From: Stramenopiles sp. TOSAG23-2
Lineage: Eukaryota > Sar
Reading direction: 5' to 3'
NCBI GenBank assembly: GCA_900128395.1
Contig: LT649837.1
Location: 1 to 12,716, forward strand
Length of the DNA: 12,716 nt
Part shown: one piece after another, positions 8,601-12,716 of the stretch
How positions within the stretch are numbered: position 1 is the first letter of the stretch
Layout of the letters: each line of letters opens with the position of its first letter
The notes under the pieces: generated by a model
Seen by the model: only the letters and a program-made list of their open reading frames with translations
What the model was told of the DNA's origin: nothing
The model's database searches: none
Position numbers and translations under genes: made by a program

Positions 8601-11327
8601 ATCACTCTCGGTTGGGGTACATACGTGGTTCAAAGGACATCCCTCACTAGAACCTATGCTTGTACAATCTGTTGCACCAACATTTAGCGCCTCAAAACAT
8701 TCGGTTTGCGTATTGTAGATTTTTCCAGTAAATTTATCAACTATTGGTCCACGATCTCTTTTCGCATTATAAGGGTCATTACCCTCATTAAATATGTTGT
8801 AGCTTACGTGCATTTTCTTTAAGCGTCCAGCTTCTACAATTTTCGAGCCCAACACTGTATTGGCATTACTGCAGAGCCCTGGTAAGTTGCCACCATCTAA
8901 AGTCCAATCACAGCTTCCGTGGCAACAATCTGAATCGCCGTAGCAACCATGTAATTCATGGGTACAGTTCCATACTTGACAAGTACCAGCTCCAGAAGAT
9001 AACGTGACCGGCACGCCGTCCATTGGAATTCCTTCGCAAAACATTTGTCTCCCAGTTATAATATCTACCCCACACGCTTCGTTTTGGCCACATTTGTCAC
9101 CTAGCCCACATGCACCATTAGCATTTACTTGATCGCATGCAACGACACATTCGTGGTCGTCCGTGCATTTCCCACCATCGAAACAATCATCCTTTTCGAG
9201 GCATCGGTCACCTGGTCCACAATAGCCTTGTTTTGTCAAGCATTTCTTTTCATTTTCGTCGAAAAAGCAACCATTTGCTTCACATGAACTTCTTCCTTTC
9301 GTACCACACTGTAGTTGGTCTAGAGTAGCACCTAAGGTACATTGGCATTTATTTGAAGTACAGTTTTTAGAAATACACTCCGCGTTCCCTTCTGCTGGGG
9401 TCATGTCAATTCCACATTCTTCACCGTTCCCATACAGTACAATTTCTTTCTTACAAATGTTAATATTTAAACGCTCGTCAAATTCACATAGATAACCTTC
9501 GCAACATTTTCCAAATTCAAACTCCATCATACCGTGTAACATCGCTATACCACATCGTTCACCTTCAGCAGGACACTTAAGTGAGCAGGGTTTGTCAGTG
9601 TCACCGGCAGAATCATAGTTGCAAGAATAAAATGCGTCGCATTCAGCCTTCGTTTCACACAGGTCGCAAGCTGTTGCGTCACAAATTTCTGGCTGTAAAC
9701 ATACCGATTCCTGGGGGGCGTAATTACCGCCATCAGGACCATAAGGGCCACTCATACCATAACCGCCATCATTCATACCACCAGGATCATTTTTAGTCAT
9801 CAGTAACTGGCGACGACGAGTGAGACCAGGATCATTACGTAGGTCCGTATCTCCTTCTGATATTACATCACAGCGATTATGTTTACATTGTTTGTTTTCC
9901 CAACACTCGGTGAAAGTTGGTTTTCTTGTTTGACATAATCTACCGTCGCAATACTCATTACCAATGCTGTCGCAATCATCATCTGACTGGCAAGATTCAG
10001 TACAAATCCCTCGGTCGCATGCATTAGAAAGGCATTCTTGTTCCATAAAACAAGGCATCCCGTTCTCTAATTTTTCTTTACAACGCATGTTCATATGATC
10101 CGTGTAGCAGGCAGGTGACACGTCGCATGCCATGTTGTCACAAGAGTCGCAATTGTTTGGATCACAAGCATTGACACACCGTTGGTTCGCATTAGACCAT
10201 TGACAATTGTAATCATCGGACTCAGACTCACACATTGTTTGCTCCCATTGTTGCTCACAATAATTGTTACACGTCCCGTATTGATATTGGCAATTATTAT
10301 CATCGGACTCGCACATAGTTTGATCACAATTATAACAACTACTTGATTCACACGACATTGAGGGACCTGAACCTGACCCAGCAGTATAATCACCACTTGG
10401 ACCACTCATCCCACTAGAAGCGACACATGTTTCACCTGTACATGCGTCTGGATAAGCACAATCAGCGTCAGAACTGCATCCACAGAATCCATGACCATTA
10501 CATATGTTTGGAGACGGACATTCACTGTCGAGAGTGCATGATTGCTGACATTCGTTACGACTTGAATCGCAATCGTCTGACACACACTCATAATAGTCAA
10601 TACAATGTGAGCCAGAACTTTTTTTAGAAAGACAGTTAGATCCATCACAATACTCGTTTGCATTACAAGCTGGATCGCTTCCCCCTGTCATACTGCAAGA
10701 AGTTGGTCCAGTAGAAGCGACACATGTTTCACCTCCTGTACATACTTGTGGATGAGTACAATCAGCGTCAGAACTGCATCCACAGAATCCATGACCATTA
10801 CATATGTTTGGAGACGGACATTCACTGTCGAGAGTGCATGATTGCTGACATTCGTTACGACTTGAATCGCAATCGTCTGACACACACTCATAATAGTCAA
10901 TACAATGTGAGCCAGAACTTTTTTTAGAAAGACAGTTAGATCCATCACAATACTCGTTTGTATTACAAGCTGGATCGCTTCCCCCTGTCATACTGCAAGA
11001 AGTTGGTCCAGTAGAAGCGACACATGCTGGGCAGTTGGCACCACCGCAATCAACACCAGTCTCGTCGCCATTTATAACGCTATCATAGTTACATAGCGGC
11101 TTACATACATCATAATCACAATATTCTGTTGCCAAACAGTCGCCGTCGTCGTCGTTACAATGACAATATCCATCTGAATTACAATGTGACACAGTCAAAC
11201 AGTCTGAGTTGTCATTACAGCAGTTATTGGGAAAAGAACACGTTGTTGCACCAGCTGTTGTTAAAAGAACGTGAGTGGAAACCATAAAACATATTGATAT
11301 TAATAACTTAATTACTTTACACTCCAT
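726..11327 (-). CDS. Giant Cys-rich, POMP-repeat, EF-hand, multi-pass membrane surface protein (3533 aa)
   Basis: One uninterrupted frame from ATG (11325-11327) to TAA (726-728), standard code, no intron. The start is supported by a signal peptide (basic MECKVIK, hydrophobic core to about residue 22, likely cleavage near 25-28) and by G at -3 and +4. Order of parts: Cys-rich modules (30-819), unassigned beta-rich ectodomain (820-2270), POMP-like GGAI/FxNN repeats (2278-2514), ephrin-receptor-like Cys repeats and a GPLCxxC module (2602-2879), TM1 (about 2890-2912), EF-hand loops (2922-2933 and 2962-2973), charged helix and acidic linker (about 2990-3108), eight more membrane helices (about 3130-3500), Lys-rich tail. 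NxS/T sequons are frequent in the ectodomain. Similar domain mixes are known in large algal and oomycete membrane proteins of unknown role. I infer a surface sensor or adhesion protein; no enzyme motif was seen. No gene symbol can be assigned. Confidence 0.93.
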   Translation of the reverse strand: MECKVIKLLISICFMVSTHVLLTTAGATTCSFPNNCCNDNSDCLTVSHCNSDGYCHCNDDDGDCLATEYCDYDVCKPLCNYDSVINGDETGVDCGGANCPACVASTGPTSCSMTGGSDPACNTNEYCDGSNCLSKKSSGSHCIDYYECVSDDCDSSRNECQQSCTLDSECPSPNICNGHGFCGCSSDADCTHPQVCTGGETCVASTGPTSCSMTGGSDPACNANEYCDGSNCLSKKSSGSHCIDYYECVSDDCDSSRNECQQSCTLDSECPSPNICNGHGFCGCSSDADCAYPDACTGETCVASSGMSGPSGDYTAGSGSGPSMSCESSSCYNCDQTMCESDDNNCQYQYGTCNNYCEQQWEQTMCESESDDYNCQWSNANQRCVNACDPNNCDSCDNMACDVSPACYTDHMNMRCKEKLENGMPCFMEQECLSNACDRGICTESCQSDDDCDSIGNEYCDGRLCQTRKPTFTECWENKQCKHNRCDVISEGDTDLRNDPGLTRRRQLLMTKNDPGGMNDGGYGMSGPYGPDGGNYAPQESVCLQPEICDATACDLCETKAECDAFYSCNYDSAGDTDKPCSLKCPAEGERCGIAMLHGMMEFEFGKCCEGYLCEFDERLNINICKKEIVLYGNGEECGIDMTPAEGNAECISKNCTSNKCQCTLGATLDQLQCGTKGRSSCEANGCFFDENEKKCLTKQGYCGPGDRCLEKDDCFDGGKCTDDHECVVACDQVNANGACGLGDKCGQNEACGVDIITGRQMFCEGIPMDGVPVTLSSGAGTCQVWNCTHELHGCYGDSDCCHGSCDWTLDGGNLPGLCSNANTVLGSKIVEAGRLKKMHVSYNIFNEGNDPYNAKRDRGPIVDKFTGKIYNTQTECFEALNVGATDCTSIGSSEGCPLNHVCTPTESDGVKCGNVRCSAFQPLNDDNNMQGPRGGMPYRRRLLNADKEGQAVLNRGRKLPGHQDNWQTLQTEVQWEDNWMANQIRIPYIMNALRITGEFENEVNIDSTNVNGRSETVTWMPPNTLNSIKLTITEDRIGEFYHARKLISPNNWGGTGSTLTCPRFDRNAGIHPPIFREDNAQVFEPADFNYFKCCDFSMISQGFDVTRLFTGDQYCNETNYQPGVKGDYPYEESPVTLCYTHGTGEYDTVINPVCDIWRHRHEPMMMSMEMPHQKKSEIKCRVGTQIKTDTDGGTVYGYKYKFPIKTGNSGVKSTLKVVACSYQSILPDVQLSIWNMGPMKEVRMAMSPIFSMTYGSKASTTGSACISTDTTKCQDAGCLPKGLINMLQDTSSQITSNDCTSFENLKEADNPNYPTCERNSDCPSKSCKSTSWIQYLPYNESKVNVTLIEEKNLEFGGSAKKLSCEYNAALKTTIVSYNVTTTNPSTNITTTNAIVQSTCFGGAVCKKNANGPSFADLKNNGTGSCYAPDKGTLPMQGLRCERTADGTIEGKLTRLHQPLCTQPRLLSLAAVAANVNDNHGLQMWPNFTPNFMGPYYVSAGTLSSFTIYARSNFKAIETSAVVDGNEFKIFNGNRSATIEFEANELEKTIIVHVKRMGWSSGTWLNMTSVQYEIIVSKFADTFSSNLRGIKFNNPTTALGVKTRHYGTAATVDSPVLNRDLIVERLGTENILYFQTTRNALKNGQPIPRLNDGLYWKTPSTMPVHLRSCEDSVFLVQLNGRLLLSYQINATSDAPESVLVGECNWLNPNQEVDDNGLPTGGCCDDCWEGAAFKKSGTVAKIVLDKNIVNKFCSPGSALQRAFSVDNTAGVLSVGGVNQRATTLEIQLHADAGPFYLKNTLEVISRSPVLQQIQNIEYNNGELTLTFPGPHRQTTGNMVTIEIPKKDAIKDVEVPVTVIDANKLSVKYVDPAHTGQFSDYAFEPVKKVICYSALRKIIDIDMGPMMPDNLEEPLINFNIVPGTSNIEQWRLEDGSVVGVGSVEIGNDQGASSCIHVNVQNTNPLTNSNVRVDRAYCDDGNVPCTFYCHGGSDDLSLDLPESDYVTYTATESGEVKFPTGASAALSGSELVVKLPTHSCARNNVKVGQLFQHGDESDLIPICDPTQPGMECMWIGERVTMLKLKKIGEEDEYDYYILEDAVMAPYQAGELVPKSFGVLSSFKNIILSAAGHYNNTIKPLLAPADMIVSPPRFEMPSITPSRTEDGVTRNDINTQYMGNYNMRLIKIFNKDAQLKIDNVELSNSGISDDVDFNPMLIEHVENSPIRSVLVSSKLERILLDPSLSLDNAANLGPAYSAFAKFCERPQRLVESLTGPIGKRHGGAIFFSGKLFSCNNCTFRNNRVTGNGGAIFIESPQQGRVIVDPDLDVYADDSNYEERIDLLSAGLPLSTRFECNNCKFENNLAMSVTRGPVNTFDTLTGGYGGAISIGTGIRYKRVLETGALDKVASIRRAFGSHGSVDVSISSTSSFTNNYAWKSGGAINLLGGRTVAKNSVIKFFVDDSTFQGNGAVQGNGGAIKLDKGVHNGDYKCEELVCDSKLFKATIKRTTFGDNFAGKAKEFDDVNGNTELDDNVASWRHVSNFESNCDAACCSTENPDSTCSLHLGETTKCRTHKDGSYTCNDGLYLEGTKTTNLCTISAKSTTKCPAGYHQGRMPGRCIPCEPGRYQDSSTLDSDVDGNGKKITECKICSPGKYSVGTSVDGGRLALKCTSCEAGRYQHLKEQTSCLLCSNVISNSDGVELGAKSSTVCSCAKNYYDARISYNKSYTTELDPNKPDNLRCRECPKVGTDVAVDCSEPGQTIKDLIALRGFYRARPGTVKYYKCADVDFPGMDPSTSTQCMGGKVDDNNMGEKVDDNRRLTENRGLATSNETSNMTANMRGEFEGSQCAEGRIGPLCNRCGPFGQYLEQPHPEMEGRTYCARCEDLKNVVDYDALTTLLGFFLVSAFYGFSLYSLTRSGMIFQMLDEDDSGSVDVKEYKHAVRNYANYTEEQIHESELEAIFEAFDIDENGEIREKLFLKMWDYTHLRVAKPKTAPEVLGKEIKAIVKAANAKEKDEKVKQQRSNHARVIGELNLNAQMHQGVAENQERIAERVERREAAHVDGDQTAAAVDETDGTGVGDGTDGVDRNETETTETEIDGGETHTVDVDSSTAAPKAPTTTISLNLDGLKNIAPTVKIIFGWGQILSSFNLTFKIKWPLEFDALMTAMYAPFNIDLFSFFKDMGCVVDTSYTEAFYMHMAMLPMLIGVILASWLTAVVYKKLMCCKLCKPHYDHKTLYARVLKMGNLVVFLMYPGIGLRIFRVFALSCFDPKLRDDVDPNDPTIPDHKKYTEECEEGARYMSSDLSVKESDPKYITMRAFAWIFMVLYVCGIPTLYITILYMKRKIIAKDPDEEGKSVHPDDHQEVMKCRTEFGSMYKDYKRKYYWFELVEMIRKISLVGALVMLGTSGMQIFAGIVICFFYVLLASYLEPLTSKKDQVLQYFTSVQLFCTLITGLMITHRTYEREKGIGNASQDIALSIWLMFSTVIVFVIIFGVLFTLLAVVKGMKKPGKMPKSGSKIAPSKIAPAEKKSTNRFV
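729..744. repeat. Perfect 16-bp palindrome overlapping the last codons
   Basis: The sequence tacgaaccggttcgta equals its own reverse complement. It covers the last five codons of the giant gene and abuts its TAA. It has no loop, so it suits a dimeric DNA-binding site or chance better than a transcript hairpin. Confidence 0.7.
2691..3524 (-). other. Ephrin-receptor-like Cys repeats and GPLCxxC module of the giant protein
   Basis: Residues 2602-2686 carry three units of the form CxxGxY...CxxC, containing CPAGYHQG, CSPGKYSVG and CEAGRYQ, matching the GCC2/GCC3 (ephrin type-A/B receptor-like) Cys-repeat pattern. Residues 2687-2879 hold further CxxC pairs, a GFYR segment and C-x-EGRIGPLCNRC ending near residue 2856, then YCARC at 2875-2879. 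This Cys-repeat plus GPLCxxC arrangement directly before a membrane helix is a recurrent layout in large algal and oomycete surface proteins. It is the membrane-proximal extracellular stalk. Between the modules lies a Cys-free, repeat-containing linker with an RRLT site at 2814-2817. Confidence 0.75.
2889..2942 (-). repeat. 27-bp tandem duplication in the coding frame
   Basis: Two adjacent 27-bp units (2889-2915 and 2916-2942) match at 24 of 27 positions and encode the nine-residue units MGGKVDDNN and MGEKVDDNR. The repeat keeps the frame and lies in the linker between the ephrin-like Cys repeats and the GPLCxxC module, so it looks like recent slippage in a tolerant linker. Confidence 0.85.
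3786..4496 (-). other. POMP-like beta-helix repeats of the giant protein
   Basis: Residues 2278-2514 contain five GGAI motifs (starting near 2278, 2304, 2380, 2435 and 2471) and five F-x-x-N motifs (FRNN, FENN, FTNN, FQGN, FGDN). These are the two hallmarks of the Chlamydia polymorphic outer membrane protein repeat, which is also widespread in algal surface proteins. Two rungs begin with CNNC (CNNCTFRNN, CNNCKFENN), suggesting a disulfide or Cys ladder at those turns. The segment probably folds as a right-handed parallel beta-helix outside the cell. A role in adhesion is inferred from the bacterial family and is not shown here. Confidence 0.8.
4518..8870 (-). other. Long unassigned beta-rich ectodomain of the giant protein
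   Basis: Residues about 820-2270. I recognise no named domain. The stretch is rich in Val, Thr, Ile, Asn and Ser, has scattered rather than periodic Cys, and carries many N-glycosylation sequons (for example NETN, NESK, NVT, NIT, NGTG, NRS, NMT, NATS). Two basic sites occur in Cys-poor linkers: YRRRLL at 939-944 and QPRLLSL further on. A short Cys-rich island (CERNSDCPSKSC) resembles the N-terminal modules. The overall look is a string of beta-sandwich-like extracellular domains, but structure prediction would be needed to name them. Confidence 0.55.
8871..11240 (-). other. N-terminal Cys-rich modules of the giant protein
   Basis: Residues 30-819 are densely Cys-rich. Three sub-types are visible: (1) short CxxDxDC...CxxxxxC modules with an NGDETGVDCGGANCPAC motif at 86-102; (2) the 99/100-residue tandem duplication at about 106-304; (3) repeated units of about 25-35 residues, CxxC...C-x(4,6)-C-[QFY]-x(5,10)-C, from residue 331 onward. 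A CCxGxxC segment (KCCEGYLCEF) and a second CC motif (SDCCHGSC) recall colipase or dickkopf-type folds, as a loose similarity only. Gly/Pro-rich linkers sharing GMSGP separate blocks, and RRRQLL at 504-509 marks one Cys-free linker. All features point to a disulfide-bonded, secreted region. Confidence 0.75.
10417..11013 (-). repeat. Near-perfect tandem duplication (300 + 297 bp) within the coding frame
   Basis: Unit A is 10714-11013 (300 bp) and unit B is 10417-10713 (297 bp). They differ by six substitutions and one 3-bp indel. Five of the substitutions and the indel cluster at about 10438-10457 versus the matching site near 10738-10757. The sequence agaagcgacacatg stands at all three boundaries (10416, 10713, 11013), as expected after unequal crossing-over. 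Each unit encodes about 100 residues with about 18 Cys. All six substitutions change an amino acid. Confidence 0.95.
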
Positions 11328-11683
11328 TTCTTACCTTTATCTATATATATGTCAAATAACAATAAATAACTTTATTATATATATATTAAATTCTTTTAGG
11401 ATTATATTTGTAAAATATTGTCACTTAAATCAACTATATCTTACCGCATTAATTAAAAAATCATAATGGATGCCAGACTACATATATATAAATTATAAAT
11501 ATTGTTAATAAAGCAATTATCCCTTTTAAAATATTATTATAATAAACAGTGGCTGCAGTGAAAAAAAACCACAAACTAAAACGGGCCAGCCAGCCAACAA
11601 AAGAAGAATGATTTATTAGATTGCATATAATATTAATTAATAAAGACTGTTAGATGATATTCTATTGTAGAGGGTTCATTGTA

Positions 11684-11708
11684 TTATATGCTGGTATGCC
11701 AGTATAAT
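11684..11708. repeat. Imperfect inverted repeat (candidate hairpin)
   Basis: CTGG and CCAG flank a TATG loop, and outer attat/ataat arms pair after a short unpaired step. The word atatgctg recurs at 11716-11723 just downstream. It is weak and may be chance in AT-rich DNA. Confidence 0.35.
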
Positions 11709-11993
11709 ATTATTAATATGCTGTAATATGCTTTTTTATTAATATTTATTGACAGTTTACAAACCTGAGAAAACTAAAACTCCCCAACCTATATTTTTAT
11801 TTTGATATATTGGTCTAATTTCACTAAATTTCCATTCAAGTATAAAATATGTTGTCATGTTGATAGGAAAAACATAAATAACAATAGTAACAAAGTACAC
11901 AAATCTATTTATTAATCAGCAGAGCAATAATATAAATATATATTTATCAATGGCATTCCTTTCATTCCTATAGGGTTCAAAAAATGGCCAAAT

Positions 11994-12257
11994 AATGGCC
12001 ACGAGCTATAGCCAGCTAGCATCACATAGCACTCACTACAATTTGCTAGCACATACACACCATTAGTAATGCTATTCCATGCTAAGTTCAAAATTGCCCG
12101 TACCATACACACAGAAGGGGCTAAAATACATCAATAAATTATATCGATACACTATTGGAAAATGGGTCTCACTCTTCCATTAGCATGACATAGCATTACA
12201 TCGTATTATATAGGTAATCAGTAGTAATTAGTCTACATAAAGTACAAGTGGCCATTC
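11994..12257. repeat. 9-bp inverted repeat bracketing the TAGCA cluster
   Basis: AATGGCCAC at 11994-12002 and its exact reverse complement GTGGCCATT at 12249-12257 flank the TAGCA motif cluster. A third TGGCCA core lies at 11985-11990. The arms do not extend beyond nine bases and I see no target-site duplication, so a transposon-like origin is only a possibility. Confidence 0.35.
12016..12199. promoter_or_regulatory. Cluster of TAGCA motifs, three copies of TAGCATNNNATAGCA
   Basis: TAGCA occurs at 12017, 12027, 12047, 12181 and 12191, and its complement TGCTA at 12044, 12070 and 12080. Six of the eight form three pairs spaced exactly 10 bp: TAGCATCACATAGCA (12017-12031), TGCTATTCCATGCTA (12070-12084, minus-strand orientation) and TAGCATGACATAGCA (12181-12195). 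The second and third match over 20 bp in inverted orientation at 18 positions (12066-12085 versus 12180-12199). Spacing of one helical turn suggests a dimeric or cooperative protein-binding site. It lies about 340-520 bp upstream of the plus-strand gene and 690-870 bp upstream of the giant gene. Confidence 0.5.
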
Positions 12258-12300
12258 GACCACCCCCTACAGGTATATATATATATAAACATCATATATA

Positions 12301-12328
12301 GATAGACAGATAGATAGATAGATAGATA
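12301..12328. repeat. GATA tetranucleotide microsatellite
   Basis: Seven tetranucleotide units of GATA with one GACA interruption, the last five perfect. It follows a TA run at about 12275-12286. This is a simple slippage repeat between the motif cluster and the plus-strand gene. Confidence 0.9.
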
Positions 12329-12537
12329 CATTTTTATATATGTATAATATATTTAACAACCATACCTAGTATATGTAACCAGTACGATAATTAAACAGGA
12401 AAGAAAAAGTTAGTTATATATATACTGTTCAGATTATATTATATTATATTCGATTATATTATATATAATTACTAAAATTATACCTCTCCTACATTTTTTT
12501 ATTTTTTCATATATTCATTTATATATATTATTAAAAA

Positions 12538-12716
12538 ATGACGTCGATTGCAACAGATAATAATAATGTAAATGACAATAATAACAATGATAATCCAACT
12601 TCTCCTACAAATCTTACTGTAAAAAGAGATAGTAATGTTAGCAATGATGATAATGGTGGTAATACAAATATAAAACCAATATCAATGTGGGAGAAAGAGG
12701 AGAAATATTTTTTCAT
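12538..12716 (+). CDS. N-terminus of an Asn-rich protein of unknown function (runs off the window)
   Basis: An ATG at 12538 with A-rich context (aaaaaATGa) opens a frame that stays open to the window edge, giving 59 codons and two bases. The encoded start is low-complexity and polar: Asn runs (DNNN, DNNNND), Asp, Ser and Thr, then a more ordered end, PISMWEKEEKYFF, that may be the beginning of a folded domain. There is no signal peptide or membrane segment so far, so a cytosolic or nuclear protein is likely; Asn-rich leaders are common in regulatory proteins of AT-rich protist genomes. It is divergent from the giant gene. The opposite-strand frame here is a hydrophobic shadow. No family can be named from this fragment. 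Confidence 0.55.
   Translation, partial: MTSIATDNNNVNDNNNNDNPTSPTNLTVKRDSNVSNDDNGGNTNIKPISMWEKEEKYFF

Larger units (their letters stand above)
11328..12537. other. Divergent AT-rich intergenic region
   Basis: This 1.2-kb spacer separates the divergently transcribed giant gene and the partial plus-strand gene, so it should hold both promoters and 5' UTRs. TATA-like runs lie close to both starts (11341-11350 and 11374-11387 for the minus gene; about 12520-12530 for the plus gene), but base composition makes them uninformative. It also holds an AT/GC hairpin near 11684-11708, TGGCCA motifs, the TAGCA motif cluster, a GATA microsatellite, and a repeated gattatattatat word (12432-12444 and 12452-12464). 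I saw no tRNA, rRNA or credible small gene. Confidence 0.65.

Noticed and set aside
9137-9796. Arg/His-rich frames opposite the Cys-rich region
   Set aside because: Their composition is what antisense readings of Cys/Asp/Gly-rich codons produce. No independent evidence of coding.
10091-10948. Minus-strand frames overlapping the tandem duplication (Val/Thr/Ile/Cys-rich)
   Set aside because: They are out-of-frame shadows of the Cys-rich coding region and are duplicated only because the underlying DNA is duplicated.
11912-12112. Minus-strand 66-residue frame in the intergenic region
   Set aside because: It has no recognisable domain, overlaps the TAGCA motif cluster, and its length is within chance expectation. 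No supporting start or neighbour context was seen.
12301-12328. GATA repeats as a GATA-factor binding array
   Set aside because: The perfect tetranucleotide periodicity and adjacent TA run indicate a slippage microsatellite. Nothing else points to a regulatory role.
12531-12716. Minus-strand 61-residue frame at the right edge
   Set aside because: It is the hydrophobic antisense reading of the Asn/Asp/Lys-rich plus-strand frame, and its start coincides with the window edge. The plus-strand frame has the better start context and a plausible composition.

Overview
The window looks like nuclear DNA from a single-celled eukaryote, most likely a marine alga. A stramenopile such as a bolidophyte or diatom is my best guess, but this is inference only. 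Supporting signs are one 10.6-kb intronless reading frame under the standard genetic code, a eukaryotic signal peptide, dense N-glycosylation sequons, and a protein that combines Chlamydia-type POMP repeats, ephrin-receptor-like Cys repeats, EF-hands and a polytopic membrane module. The flanks are very AT-rich, with microsatellites and no operon-like packing.

Layout: 1-725 is AT-rich 3' flank with simple repeats and no convincing gene. 726-11327 (minus strand) is one giant gene of 3533 residues. 11328-12537 is a 1.2-kb AT-rich divergent intergenic region. Its striking content is a cluster of short TAGCA motifs, including three copies of TAGCATNNNATAGCA between 12017 and 12195. 12538-12716 (plus strand) is the Asn-rich N-terminus of a second gene that runs off the window.

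The giant protein reads, N- to C-terminal: signal peptide; about 790 residues of Cys-rich modules, including a nearly perfect 99/100-residue tandem duplication; about 1450 residues of beta-rich, N-glycosylated ectodomain with no recognised family; a POMP-like beta-helix segment with GGAI and FxNN repeats; ephrin-receptor-like Cys repeats and a GPLCxxC module; a first membrane helix; two EF-hand loops, a charged helix and an acidic linker; about eight further membrane helices; and a basic tail. Charge distribution and sequons fit an extracellular N-terminus and a cytosolic C-terminus. The plausible overall picture is a very large cell-surface adhesion or sensing protein with a calcium-responsive cytosolic segment and a receptor- or channel-like membrane domain. 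The biochemical function is not established by the sequence.

The two genes are divergently transcribed and share the 1.2-kb intergenic region, so the motif cluster could serve either or both. It lies nearer the plus-strand gene (about 340-520 bp from its ATG).
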